Assembly (NCBI RefSeq): GCF_000024025.1
Contig: NC_013131.1
Coordinates: 8,598,229 to 8,662,228, forward strand
Reading direction: 5' to 3'
Length of the DNA: 64,000 nt
Source of the DNA: Catenulispora acidiphila DSM 44928
GTDB lineage: Bacteria > Actinomycetota > Actinomycetes > Streptomycetales > Catenulisporaceae
The notes under the pieces are model-generated. The model saw nothing but the letters and a program-made list of their open reading frames with translations, made no database searches and was not told the origin of the DNA. Below are positions 8,951 to 17,625 of this stretch, piece by piece. The number at the start of each line of letters is the position of its first letter. The stretch's first letter is position 1. The translations under genes and the position numbers were made by a program.

Positions 8951-10423
8951 TCATCGGGCTTTGCGAAGGTCCGATCTCAGCGTCCGGCGCGCCGCGTCGG
9001 AGGCGTCCGCGATGTCGGCGACCTTCGCGGTCCGCACCGGCGTGTACCCCGGGTCGGGCACCGGCGCGGACTTCTTGCCGAACAGCGCGCGGGCCATGAG
9101 ATCCGGGCGCATCAGGGACGTCGGGGGCGCGATCAGGCCGGCCGTGCGCATGAAGGCGGTGGACAGCTTGTCGTCGAACTCCGCGGCGGCGGTCACCTTC
9201 TGGACGAACCAGCCGCCCACCGCGAACTTCACGCCCTTGTTCCCGGTGACGCCGCGGTGGGTGAAGTCGCCGGCTCCCGCGACGTCCCAGGCGATGGCGG
9301 TGCCGCGCTTGACGACGTCGCGCTGGAACTTCAGCGGATCGGGGGTCTTTCCGTGGCTGAGGTGGTCGCGGAGCACCGTGGCCTCGACCGCGGCGACGGT
9401 CATCCCCTGGGCGTAGATCGGATTGAAGATGCAGGCGGCGTCCCCCATGATCAGGTAGTTCTCGGGGAGGGACGCCATCTTGTCGAAGCGGCGGCGCCGG
9501 CTCTCGGGGAAGTTGTAGGGCACCGGGTCGTGGATGAACTCGGCACGCCGCACCACCTCGGCGATGTCGGGGATGGCCAGCGACTCGGCGTAGGCCAGGA
9601 AGCCCGCGCGGTCGGTCGGCGGCTTCTGGCCGAGCAGTCCGGTCAGCGTGATGGAGTGGTATCCGGCCATGCGCGCGTAGACCGCGCCGCGAGGCAGGTT
9701 CGGGGTGCCGATGGGGACGCTGGCCACGTCCTCACCCAGCAGGTCGTCTTCCCGGTCGATGAGGAAGTTCCCGGTGGAGTACGCCAGGCCCATCTTCACG
9801 CGCTCTTCCTCGACCTCGGGGTACCCCAGCTCGGTCAGCCAGCGCGGAGTCCGCGAGCCCCGGCCGGTGGCGTCCAGCACGAGGTCGCCGAGCAGCGTCT
9901 CGGGTTCCGCGCCCGGTTGCTGGGACTGGATCCGGGCGCCGAGGATCCGCTTGCGGTCCGGCGTGGCCACGATCCCGAGGATGTCGGTGTGCTGCCGGAA
10001 GGACACGTTGGGCAGCGCCGATATCCGGGCTCTGATGCGGTTCTCCAGCAGCGGCCGGCCCGGGCCCACGGCGATCATGTCGCTCCGGACCTGCTTGATC
10101 TTGCGGCCGTCGAAGTACCAGCGCACGTTCTTGTTGAAGTCGCCCCGGGAGGCGCCGAAGGAGACCAGTTCGTCGGTCATCCCCGGGAACAGTTCCTCCA
10201 GGACCCGCTGCCCCTTGGCCAGCAGCGCCTGCAACTGCCAGCCGTGCGGGACGGCGCGTCGCACCGTGAGGACCCCCGCCGGGCGGTCGGGTTCCGGCTC
10301 CGTCAGGTCGTCCCGGTCTATCAGGATCACCTCGCGATAGGCCTGGGACAGCGGCACCGCCGCCAGCATTCCCGCGATGCTTCCGCCCAGCACCACGGCC
10401 CGCTCACCGATGTGGTTTCCCAT
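8951..10423 (-). CDS. FAD-dependent oxidoreductase/monooxygenase (PHBH fold)
   Basis: A 490-residue flavoprotein. The Rossmann motif GGSIAGM follows the start, and the second FAD motif GDAACIFNPIYAQGM is near residue 310-325, both as in aromatic hydroxylases and geranylgeranyl-reductase-like enzymes. A DATGRGSRTPRWL segment is also typical. No membrane segments are seen. The ATG is preceded by AGGGAGAAAAAC. The substrate is unknown; the flanking LLM enzyme and MFS exporter make a role in small-molecule tailoring or detoxification plausible (inference). Confidence 0.85.
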   Translation of the reverse strand: MGNHIGERAVVLGGSIAGMLAAVPLSQAYREVILIDRDDLTEPEPDRPAGVLTVRRAVPHGWQLQALLAKGQRVLEELFPGMTDELVSFGASRGDFNKNVRWYFDGRKIKQVRSDMIAVGPGRPLLENRIRARISALPNVSFRQHTDILGIVATPDRKRILGARIQSQQPGAEPETLLGDLVLDATGRGSRTPRWLTELGYPEVEEERVKMGLAYSTGNFLIDREDDLLGEDVASVPIGTPNLPRGAVYARMAGYHSITLTGLLGQKPPTDRAGFLAYAESLAIPDIAEVVRRAEFIHDPVPYNFPESRRRRFDKMASLPENYLIMGDAACIFNPIYAQGMTVAAVEATVLRDHLSHGKTPDPLKFQRDVVKRGTAIAWDVAGAGDFTHRGVTGNKGVKFAVGGWFVQKVTAAAEFDDKLSTAFMRTAGLIAPPTSLMRPDLMARALFGKKSAPVPDPGYTPVRTAKVADIADASDAARRTLRSDLRKAR

Positions 10424-10670
10424 TGTTTTTCTCCCTGCAAACTACTCAGACCCACGGGACTCCGGTATCGAAGAATGATCGGACCCGCCTTACCTGAATG
10501 ATTGCACTAGCACAACACGTTGACTTCTCCGTGGGTGCCACGTCCCCATCTGGCGAAAAACAGTCCCTGGGAAGCAGGAAATTACGTTTGGCCTCGAACA
10601 GCTCTCTTCCGCGAAAGCGAACAGGCGGGATCAGGAGTGATCGCGATTATTCCGGAGTAAGGAAATTCAC

Positions 10671-10701
10671 AAGCCCCCGTTCCGCTGGGGAACGGGGGCT
10701 T
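10671..10701 (-). terminator. Hairpin terminator after the MFS exporter gene
   Basis: A perfect 13-bp GC-rich stem (10671-10683 with 10689-10701, loop GCTGG) sits 39 bases past the stop of the leftward MFS gene. The rest of the 316-base gap (10424-10739) should hold the FAD oxidoreductase promoter, but no operator was recognised. Confidence 0.82.
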
Positions 10702-10739
10702 GGGACCTGCTCGCGCCCGGTGGGGGCGCGGATGCCGCG

Positions 10740-12224
10740 TCAGACGGTGGTGGCGTCCGCCGCGACCTTGCCCTGCGCGGGAAGGGCAGCGTCGGAAGCC
10801 TTAGCGTTCCGGACGAAGAGCACCGCCACGGGGACGGCGGCCATTCCGATGAGCCCACAGACCAACAGCGCCTGGTGGAATCCACCGGTGAGCGCGTCTG
10901 TCGGGTTGTGGCCCTGACCCAGCAGGGTGCCGAGCCGCGAGGCCGCCACCGTGGACGCGATGGCGATGCCGACCGCTCCGCCGAGCTGCTGGGAGGAGTC
11001 GATGAGTCCGGAGGCGATGCCGGTGTCGCGCTCCTTGACACCGACCAGGGCTCCGATCGACACCGGGATGAACACCCAGGTGACCGCGCCGGTCAAGAAG
11101 AACGGACCGGCGAGGTTCGCCCAGAAGCTGCCGTCGACCGGCGCCTGGGTCGCCCACAGGATCCCGGAGCTGGTCAGCGCCAGGCCGGCGGCCATCACCA
11201 CCCGCACCGACAGCTTGTTGACCAGGACCTGGGACGGTCCGGCCATCACCACCCCGGTCATGCCGACGGTCAGCCAGGCCAGGCCGGTCGTCATCGCCGA
11301 GTAATGGAGCACCTGCTGCATGTACAGCGTGCCGATGAAGATGTAGCCGTAGAAGCTGGCTCCGAGCATGAAGCCGACCGCGTTGGACCCGGCCAGGGTG
11401 CTGAGCCGGAACAAGCGCAGCGGCAGCAGGGGCGTCGCCGACCTGGACTCGATGACCACGAACGCGATCAGCAGGACCGCCGCGACCACGAGCTCGGTCA
11501 CGGTCCGGGTGGACGTCCATCCCTTGATCGGCGCCTGCGTGACCGCGTAGACCGCGAGCACCGAAGCGGCGGTCACGGTCACCGCGCCGAGCGGGTCGTA
11601 GCTGCGCGGCGCGCCCACCAGCCTGCTCTCCGGCACCAGCCGCATGGTCAGCAGCAGCGCGATCCCGCCGATGACCACGTTCAGGTAGAAGATGTACTGC
11701 CAGCCGGCGTACCGGGTGAGCAGACCGCCGGCGAGCACGCCGAACGTCGCGCCACTGGCTCCGACCGCACCCCAGATGCCCAGCGCCTTGTTGCGCTCGG
11801 GACCCTCGGGGAACATGTTCGTCACGATGGACAAAGCCGCCGGCAGCACTGCCGCCGCGCCCAAGCCCTGGACACCGCGCATCAGGATCAGGAACGTGGC
11901 GTTGGTCGCCAGCGCGGCACACAGCGAGGCCAGGCTGAAGACCACGAGCCCGGCCATGAACATCCGGCGCCGGCCCAGCAGGTCGGCCATGCGGCCGCCG
12001 AGCAGCAGGAAGCCGCCGAAGGTGATCGCGTACGCCGTCACGACCCACTGCAGGTCCGTCTGGGCGAAGTGCAGCTTGGTGCCGATCGTGGGCAGGGCCA
12101 CGTTCACGATCAGCATGTCGACCGCGGTCATGAAGTAGGCCACGCCCAGCAGCGAGAACGCCCGCCACGGGTGTGGCGACGTCCCGCCGCGGATCTCGGG
12201 CAGGCTTTCGCTGGACACGCTCAT
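10740..12224 (-). CDS. MFS drug exporter, DHA2 (14-TM) family
   Basis: A 494-residue membrane exporter. The start ATG at 12224 has GGAGGT about 8 bases upstream and is preferred to the GTG at 12233. Signatures are motif A GGRMADLLGRRRMF between TM2 and TM3, the TM1 phrase DMLIVNVALPTIG, and motif C GASGATFGVLAGG, all typical of H+-antiporter drug exporters of the EmrB/QacA class. Length fits 14 helices. No adjacent regulator gene is present; it may export a product or substrate of the neighbouring oxidoreductases (inference). Confidence 0.92.
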   Translation of the reverse strand: MSVSSESLPEIRGGTSPHPWRAFSLLGVAYFMTAVDMLIVNVALPTIGTKLHFAQTDLQWVVTAYAITFGGFLLLGGRMADLLGRRRMFMAGLVVFSLASLCAALATNATFLILMRGVQGLGAAAVLPAALSIVTNMFPEGPERNKALGIWGAVGASGATFGVLAGGLLTRYAGWQYIFYLNVVIGGIALLLTMRLVPESRLVGAPRSYDPLGAVTVTAASVLAVYAVTQAPIKGWTSTRTVTELVVAAVLLIAFVVIESRSATPLLPLRLFRLSTLAGSNAVGFMLGASFYGYIFIGTLYMQQVLHYSAMTTGLAWLTVGMTGVVMAGPSQVLVNKLSVRVVMAAGLALTSSGILWATQAPVDGSFWANLAGPFFLTGAVTWVFIPVSIGALVGVKERDTGIASGLIDSSQQLGGAVGIAIASTVAASRLGTLLGQGHNPTDALTGGFHQALLVCGLIGMAAVPVAVLFVRNAKASDAALPAQGKVAADATTV

Positions 12225-12454
12225 CGCCGCCACCTCCGGCTCCCCACAGTGGCGGGCATATCGCGCACCGCTCTCCGATATCTCACTTGCTCTCTACCGT
12301 GATCCACGGCAGTTCCTCCGTTCAATGCATACCGGGTAGGGAGCTGCCGCACCGCAGACCTCGGTGCCTGCGAACTCGCCTCACAGACCACAGGTAAAGA
12401 CCAGAGTCGGCGGCGAAACTCACCGGCCGTGGGGGATTCACCACACAAACGGGG

Positions 12455-12480
12455 AGCCGGCCCGCCTAAGCGGGCCGGCT
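12455..12480 (-). terminator. Hairpin terminator after the RibD-like reductase
   Basis: Perfect 10-bp stem AGCCGGCCCG (12455-12464) with its complement at 12471-12480 and a 6-nt loop, 26 bases past the stop of the leftward gene at 12506. Confidence 0.78.
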
Positions 12481-12505
12481 CGCGGCTCATCGTCTTCGCT
12501 CGGCC

Positions 12506-13042
12506 TTACGCCGCCGGCACGTAGACGAGCGTGGCGACACCGTTGCCGCGCTGGCTGACCGACTCCAGGCGCAGATTCACCCGCTTGCCTTGGCGGAACA
12601 GCGGAGTCCCCGTGCCCAGCACGACCGGGTTGACCACGACGTGCAGCTCGTCGACGAGCCCGTTCTCCAGCAGCGACTGACCGAGCCGGCCGTAGCCGTA
12701 GACCATCAGGTCACCGTCGCCCTGCGTCTTGAGCTCGCGCACCGCGGCGACGGGGTCCCCGGAAACGATCGTCGTGTTGTTCCAGTCCGCCTTGGTCAGC
12801 GTGGAGGAGTAGACATACTTGGGCATGTCGTACATCCGCTGCAGGTAGGGACCCTGCGGGTCTCCCCACATCTGCGCGAAGAGCTCGTAGGTGTTCTTCC
12901 CCATCAAGAACGCGTCGCTCTTAATGAGCGCGTCGAGCCACGCGGTCGCCGCCTCCTCGTCGGAATACTCGCCGGCCCACAGGTGCGGATCACCGTGGAT
13001 GCCGTCCGCCGTGACCAGGCTGCTCACAATCAACTTACGCAC
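12506..13042 (-). CDS. Dihydrofolate reductase family protein (RibD C-terminal-like)
   Basis: A 178-residue soluble protein of the YwjB/YyaP-type DHFR superfamily. It begins RKLIVSSLVTADGIHGDP and contains FLMGKNTYELFAQMW, SSTLTKADWNNTTIVSGD, DLMVYGYGRLGQSLLENGLVDEL and PVVLGTGTPLF, the standard sequence of conserved blocks. NADPH-dependent reduction is expected; the true substrate of this paralogous group is generally unknown. The GTG start at 13042 has AGAGGAG upstream. Confidence 0.87.
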   Translation of the reverse strand: MRKLIVSSLVTADGIHGDPHLWAGEYSDEEAATAWLDALIKSDAFLMGKNTYELFAQMWGDPQGPYLQRMYDMPKYVYSSTLTKADWNNTTIVSGDPVAAVRELKTQGDGDLMVYGYGRLGQSLLENGLVDELHVVVNPVVLGTGTPLFRQGKRVNLRLESVSQRGNGVATLVYVPAA

Positions 13043-13433
13043 GTCGCGTCTCCTCTTACTCGCGGCCCCGGCTCGTCCCGGGCCTGCCGTCGTATATGGA
13101 GACTCGATCGGCCGCCGATACTAACCGCGATCTGGACTTGTCATTTCAATGGACCGACGCTGCACGGCAGAATGCACGCTCGAACGCCCGTGCTCCCAAG
13201 CCGGAAATCCCCATGTCGTCGCCGCCCGGAATTCCGGAGCCGACCGCGCAGCCGCGCTGTGCCGCCCGACGCCGCAGCCGTCCTGTTCCGTCTCCGACCG
13301 CAGTGGATCAGTTTCTCCGTTATTGCCCCATAGGCGCCGAAACGGTGAGTCCGGGCTCCGAGTCTGGTCACCATTCACAGTAGCGCCGCGTGACCGAGCG
13401 GACGCCAGTAGTACCGGAGGAGATGAAAGAAGC
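13043..13433. other. Divergent intergenic region
   Basis: About 390 bases between the divergent RibD-like and SnoaL-like genes. It must hold both promoters. Apart from the ribosome binding sites, nothing with convincing symmetry or coding character was found. Confidence 0.5.
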
Positions 13434-13901
13434 ATGACCGAGTCCCCCCTGATTCGTGAGTTCTACGACGCCTTCCAGCGAGCCGAGTTCGACCGCTGGG
13501 ATCCGATCGCCGACGCCGAGATGGTGATCAACACCCCGCTGGGGTTCGGGGTTTCCGGGCTGCAGGCCCTCAAGGACTTCGCCGGGCAGCTCTATGACCT
13601 GGCCTGGCGGATCGATCTGGTGGACGAGCACCTGGCCCTGGACGCCGACGGCAACGGACGCGGGTTCATCTCGTTCTGCCTGAACTGGAAGCACACCAAG
13701 GTCTTCCTCGGCTTCGAACCCACCGGCCGGGAGGGCACCTCGATCGAGACGCTGATCTTCACCCTCGCCGGCGGCCGCATCACCCAGATCGACGTCAGCG
13801 AGAACACCCTCGACCTCGTCATGTACGAGGCCGAACTGGGCTGGCCGATCCCGGACAACGTCCACCCCGACGCCCTTCTCACCGGCGTCGACCGCCGCTG
13901 A
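13434..13901 (+). CDS. SnoaL-like / NTF2-fold protein
   Basis: A 155-residue single-domain protein from the ATG at 13434. It opens with IREFYDAFQRAEFDRWDPIAD, the usual first helix of SnoaL-like NTF2-fold proteins, and closes with strands around ITQIDVSENTLDLVMYEAELG. The fold hosts polyketide cyclases, isomerases and many uncharacterised proteins; the catalytic class cannot be read from sequence. GGAGGAG lies about 12 bases upstream. It converges with the dehydrogenase gene at 14024 over a shared terminator. Confidence 0.72.
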   Translation: MTESPLIREFYDAFQRAEFDRWDPIADAEMVINTPLGFGVSGLQALKDFAGQLYDLAWRIDLVDEHLALDADGNGRGFISFCLNWKHTKVFLGFEPTGREGTSIETLIFTLAGGRITQIDVSENTLDLVMYEAELGWPIPDNVHPDALLTGVDRR

Positions 13902-13945
13902 GGGCGCTCGCCTGATCCGCTGAACCAGGAATACCTCCCACACCT

Positions 13946-13990
13946 CCGCCTCGGCGGGGCCGGCCGTCACCACCGACCCCGCCGAGGCGG
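13946..13990. terminator. Bidirectional terminator between convergent genes
   Basis: A perfect 14-bp stem (13946-13959 with 13977-13990) and a 17-nt loop lie between the SnoaL-like stop (13901) and the dehydrogenase stop (14024), so it can serve both transcripts. Confidence 0.8.
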
Positions 13991-14023
13991 CGATCGTTCA
14001 CACCGGCTTATCGCCGAGCAGAA

Positions 14024-15235
14024 CTATGAATTGCTCTGTTCTTCACCGGATGACGTGAGGTGCGGATATTCCGCCGCGCGGTGCTGGAACGCCAAGATCG
14101 CCGGGTTCTGGATGACGCCGTCCCAGATCTCGATCGCCCGGTGGATGGTCTGATCGGCGTCCCAGGCGCTGGGACCAGTGAGGACCGGGCGCAGGAAGGG
14201 GATCAGGGCTTCGCTGTTCTCCCACGTTGCGGAGTTCCACAGGTAGGAAGGGCTGTGGTCGACGCCGTAGTAGTGCACGCCGGCGCCGACGGTGAACATC
14301 GGGTCGGTGAAGGTCGTCGGGCGTGCCCAGCTGAAGCCCATGCCCTCGTCGCAGGACACGTCGATGACCAGGGTGCCGGGGGCGAGCGTCGCGAGGTCCT
14401 CGTCGATCAGGAAGGTCAGCGGCGCCGCGGTGTCCTGCAGGACGCAGTTCACGATGACGTCGTGGTCGGCGAGGAACTCCGCCAGCGGTTGGCGGCCGCT
14501 GTCGGTGAGGGCGTGGCTGCGGCGCGGGTCGCCGGTGTCGTCGGCCTCGTCGTGCTCGAACTGGACGATGCGCGCGGAGTGGATCGGCGAGCCGACCGCG
14601 GTGACGCCGCGGCCGGTGAGGACGTCGACGTCGTGGACGCCCAGGGCGTTGAGCGCCGTCACCGCGCCCCGAGCGGTCGCGCCGAAGCCGATGACGACCG
14701 CCTTCAGCCGTCGGCCGTAGTCGCCGGTCGATCCCCGCAGCTGCATGGCGTGCAGGACTGAGGAGTACCCGGCCAGCTCGTTGTTCTTGTGGAACACGTG
14801 CAGGTTGAACGAACCGTCGCTGGTCCAGTGGTTCATCGCCTCGAACGCGATCAGGGTCAGATGCCGGTCAATGGCCGTCTGAGTCAGTTTCGTGTCTTGG
14901 ACGCAGTGCGGCCAGCCCCACAGGGTCTGACCTTCGCGCAGTTCTGAGACGTCTTCGAGCATGGGCTTGGCCAGCAGGATGACGTCGCAGGCGGCCAAAA
15001 GCTCCGCCCGCGGCCTGATCCCGGCGACGAGCGGCGCCAACCGGCTGTCGGGGACCCCGAAGTGTTCGCCGTAGCCCTCCTCCAGATGGATGTGCGCCCG
15101 CAAGTCTGCGTCGATGCGCTCGAAGTGCGCCGGATGGATGGGCAGTCGGTGTTCGTTCTCCTTGCGGGAGTACGCGATGATGCCGAGATCGAGGTGGCTC
15201 ACGATGTCCTTGTCCTTTTGGCTGCCTGGATTCAT
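14024..15235 (-). CDS. N5-(carboxyethyl)ornithine synthase-like dehydrogenase (AlaDH/PNT family)
   Basis: A 403-residue NAD(P)-dependent enzyme from the ATG at 15235. Blocks match the carboxyethyl-ornithine synthase branch of the alanine dehydrogenase/transhydrogenase superfamily: LGIIAYSRKENEHRLPIHP, LEEGYGEHFGV, LREGQTLWGWPHC, ELAGYSSVLHAM, the Rossmann VVIGFGATARGAV, and LVIDVSCDEGMGFSWARP. Such enzymes reductively condense a keto acid with an amino acid side-chain amine; the substrate here is not known. Its ATG overlaps the stop of the upstream glycosyltransferase gene (ATGA). Saccharopine or alanine dehydrogenase activity is the alternative. Confidence 0.7.
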   Translation of the reverse strand: MNPGSQKDKDIVSHLDLGIIAYSRKENEHRLPIHPAHFERIDADLRAHIHLEEGYGEHFGVPDSRLAPLVAGIRPRAELLAACDVILLAKPMLEDVSELREGQTLWGWPHCVQDTKLTQTAIDRHLTLIAFEAMNHWTSDGSFNLHVFHKNNELAGYSSVLHAMQLRGSTGDYGRRLKAVVIGFGATARGAVTALNALGVHDVDVLTGRGVTAVGSPIHSARIVQFEHDEADDTGDPRRSHALTDSGRQPLAEFLADHDVIVNCVLQDTAAPLTFLIDEDLATLAPGTLVIDVSCDEGMGFSWARPTTFTDPMFTVGAGVHYYGVDHSPSYLWNSATWENSEALIPFLRPVLTGPSAWDADQTIHRAIEIWDGVIQNPAILAFQHRAAEYPHLTSSGEEQSNS

Positions 15236-16398
15236 ACCGCGGCCGTGATCGGGGCGTCGAGCAAGGACTTGGCCAGCGCGCGGTAGGACTCCGCGACGGA
15301 GGTCCACGCCAGGTCGGGCGCGATGCGGCCGGAGGCCAGTGTCATGGACGCGGCCAGAGCCGGCTGGGTGAGTACCGCCCGCAGCGCCTCGGTCATGGCT
15401 GGGACGTCTTCGTGCGCCACGAGCAGACCGGCGCCGTCTTCGAGCAGCTCCACGGCGTGCGGGAAACGGGTCGCGACGATCGGGCGGCCGGCGGCGACCG
15501 CCTCGATGAGCACACCGGAGGTCACCTGCTCGGTGGAGTCGTAGGGCAGGAGCACCACGTCGGCGCTGCGCACGAGGTCCATCAGCACATCGGGGTTGCG
15601 GTATTCGGTATCGAATTCCACATCGGCCGCGATACCGAGGTCCTCCGCCTGGGCTCGCAGGGAGTCCCGATAGGCCTCGCCGTCCCGCGCCAGGACTTTG
15701 GGATGCGTCTGGCCGGCGATCACATAGCGGGGTGCCGGAGTCAGATCGCCCAGCCCGGCGAAGGCCGCGATCGCGCGCTCGATGCCCTTGCCGGGCCCGA
15801 GCAGACCCCAGGTGAGGACGGTCGGCCGCCGCGGCGCCGAGGCCGGAGCCGGCGGGGCGAAGGGGTTGAAGGACGCAGGCGGCGACATGCGCCGGCTGCT
15901 GAGCGCGCCGTGCGGGATGACCGAGACCTTGGCGGTGTCGACCAGGTAGCCCTCCCGCAGACGATCGGCGGCGGTCCGGGACATCACCACGACCGCGGCG
16001 GCGGCGTCGGCGATCCGCTCCAGCACCTGGCGCTGATGCGCGGTGGGGGCGGCCAGGACGGTGTGCAGCACCACGATCGCCGGGACGGTCAGCTCCCCCA
16101 CGAGCCGCAGCACGTCCTCGCCGTCGCGGCCGCCGTAGATGCCGAACTCGTGCTGCACGACGGCGACGTCGAACCTGTTCAGCACCGCCGCGGCCCTGGC
16201 CGCCCCGGTCGGCGACCCGTTGACCAGCTGGGCGACGACGTCCGGATAGACCGCCGGCTGCGCGGCGTCGACGACCCGGACCACGCCGGCCCGGTCGCCG
16301 GTACCCTGGCCGGTCAGGTGGCGCACCAGGGCCGCGCTGAAGGTGGCCAGGCCGCACTGGGTGGGCGGGTACGTGCTCAGAAAGCCGAAACTGGTCAT
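15232..16398 (-). CDS. GT-B glycosyltransferase, family 4-like
   Basis: A 388-residue cytosolic glycosyltransferase beginning TSFGFLSTYPPTQCGLATFS at the ATG 16398; the longer frame from 16521 adds 41 low-quality residues. The donor-binding half shows TVLTWGLLGPGKGIERAIAAF and a nucleotide-sugar motif around DVVLLPYDSTEQVTSGVLIEAVAAGRPIVA-type blocks (about 290-325), which include the conserved glutamate. The VVQHEFGIYGG phrase occurs in actinobacterial GT4 proteins. The acceptor is unknown. Translational coupling to the carboxyethyl-ornithine-synthase-like gene suggests a joint product (inference). Confidence 0.85.
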   Translation of the reverse strand: MTSFGFLSTYPPTQCGLATFSAALVRHLTGQGTGDRAGVVRVVDAAQPAVYPDVVAQLVNGSPTGAARAAAVLNRFDVAVVQHEFGIYGGRDGEDVLRLVGELTVPAIVVLHTVLAAPTAHQRQVLERIADAAAAVVVMSRTAADRLREGYLVDTAKVSVIPHGALSSRRMSPPASFNPFAPPAPASAPRRPTVLTWGLLGPGKGIERAIAAFAGLGDLTPAPRYVIAGQTHPKVLARDGEAYRDSLRAQAEDLGIAADVEFDTEYRNPDVLMDLVRSADVVLLPYDSTEQVTSGVLIEAVAAGRPIVATRFPHAVELLEDGAGLLVAHEDVPAMTEALRAVLTQPALAASMTLASGRIAPDLAWTSVAESYRALAKSLLDAPITAAV

Positions 16399-16744
16399 GG
16401 CGGAGCCCTCACTTCGTCGATCGACCGGAGGGCGAACAGGGCGGTGTCGCCGATGCTCGCGGGATAAGCGTTCGAGGCGATCGCAGATTCGAGGGCGACC
16501 ACGACCCTGACCGGGGACCAAGACGCGCAGCAGGCGGCTGCGCTGTGCCGGTGGGCTGCACCGTCACCAGAGGACGATGTCACCGTCGACAGTACCAGCA
16601 GGCCAGATCGCGGCTCCGCAGCCCGGTCCAGCGGGGAGAACGGGACGTGACCTTTGAGAGCGCGGCCTCGGAAACGGGCAGTGCCCCGTATCGCCTCGTA
16701 TCGCCCCAGGCCGGCAAGCCGTTGACCTGGGGCGATACGCAGAC
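16399..16744. other. Intergenic stretch with a terminator
   Basis: About 345 bases upstream of the glycosyltransferase. Apart from the terminator hairpin at 16697-16739, nothing recognisable is present; the left part should carry the promoter of the glycosyltransferase/dehydrogenase pair. Confidence 0.5.
16697..16739 (-). terminator. Hairpin terminator after the lipoprotein gene
   Basis: A perfect 14-bp stem CGTATCGCCCCAGG (16697-16710) with its complement at 16726-16739 and a 15-nt loop, ending 6 bases before the stop codon of the leftward lipoprotein gene. Confidence 0.8.
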
Positions 16745-17398
16745 CTAGACCCGCACCTGCTTGCCGAGCGTCTCGGTGAGCTCCCGGAGCGGCTCGCCGA
16801 CGAGCGGGCCGTGGTGCGTTTGCGGGTCGTCGGCGGTGGTCGTCACTTCCAGGATCGCGTCGCCGCCGGATGCGTCGAGCTTGTCGATCGCGGCCAGGCC
16901 GCCGCCGGGGGTGAGGACGGCTTTGCCCGCCGTGAGCTTCTGGGTGATGACGGTTGTCAGGTCGCTGCTCGCGATGTGGCCGTCGCGCTGTAGCAGCGGT
17001 GCCAGCAGGTTGATCGCCTTGGGGTGCTGGACCCCTGTGACTGTCGCCTCCAGCGAGCCTCCGCCGGACAGCGAGTAGGTGCAGGTGATCATCGCGCCGC
17101 CGAACTGCTTGAACGCCGAGTCGGCACTGGCGGACGTGGCACTGTCGGCGTCGACGGCCTTGGCGCCGGAGTCCGTACCCTTCGCAGGCGTCGCTGTGCC
17201 TGCCACTTTGGCCTTCTTCAGCGCGGCGTTCACGTCGAAGCCCAGCGGGCACGGGTTCGCCGGCGCGGCGACCGCCGCGTCCGCAGCCTTTTGCAACTTG
17301 TCGATAGAAACCTTCGAGTCCGAACCCCCGCACGCCGTCAGCGCGATGCTCAGAACGGTCAGCACTGTCGTTCCGGTGACGCCCCCATGAGTTTTCAC
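16745..17398 (-). CDS. Hypothetical secreted lipoprotein
   Basis: A 217-residue protein from the GTG at 17398 (upstream frame to 17422 lacks support). The signal KTHGGVTGTTVLTVLSIALTAC ends in a lipobox with the acylated cysteine followed by GGSDS. The mature part contains two further cysteines (NPCPLGF and ITCTYS) that could form a disulfide. No known domain is recognised. It is divergent from the MMPL transporter gene, with a palindrome between them, so it may be a co-regulated partner. Confidence 0.75.
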   Translation of the reverse strand: MKTHGGVTGTTVLTVLSIALTACGGSDSKVSIDKLQKAADAAVAAPANPCPLGFDVNAALKKAKVAGTATPAKGTDSGAKAVDADSATSASADSAFKQFGGAMITCTYSLSGGGSLEATVTGVQHPKAINLLAPLLQRDGHIASSDLTTVITQKLTAGKAVLTPGGGLAAIDKLDASGGDAILEVTTTADDPQTHHGPLVGEPLRELTETLGKQVRV

Positions 17399-17500
17399 GG
17401 GCTCACCGTAGCGCGGAGCCACGCAAGGGCTCTGAGGTTTCCCCGACTTGCCGCTGTACCGCGCCTTCGCCAGCCACCGACGGCTGGACCTCGGCGCGCT

Positions 17501-17530
17501 CTTGGGGGTGTACCTAGTGACACCCCCAAG
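17501..17530. promoter_or_regulatory. Palindromic operator candidate between lipoprotein and MMPL genes
   Basis: A perfect 11-bp inverted repeat, CTTGGGGGTGT (17501-17511) and ACACCCCCAAG (17520-17530), spaced by 8 bases. It lies in the 227-base divergent promoter region. It is too far from any gene end to be a terminator, so an operator is likelier. No matching regulator gene is adjacent. Confidence 0.6.
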
Positions 17531-17625
17531 ACACCGTCTAGCCCTATGTCGGCGTTGACCTGGCCTTTTCTACCTTTGAGGACGTACCGGTGAACGGCAT
17601 CGGTGATCTCGGAGGGGTAGGGACG

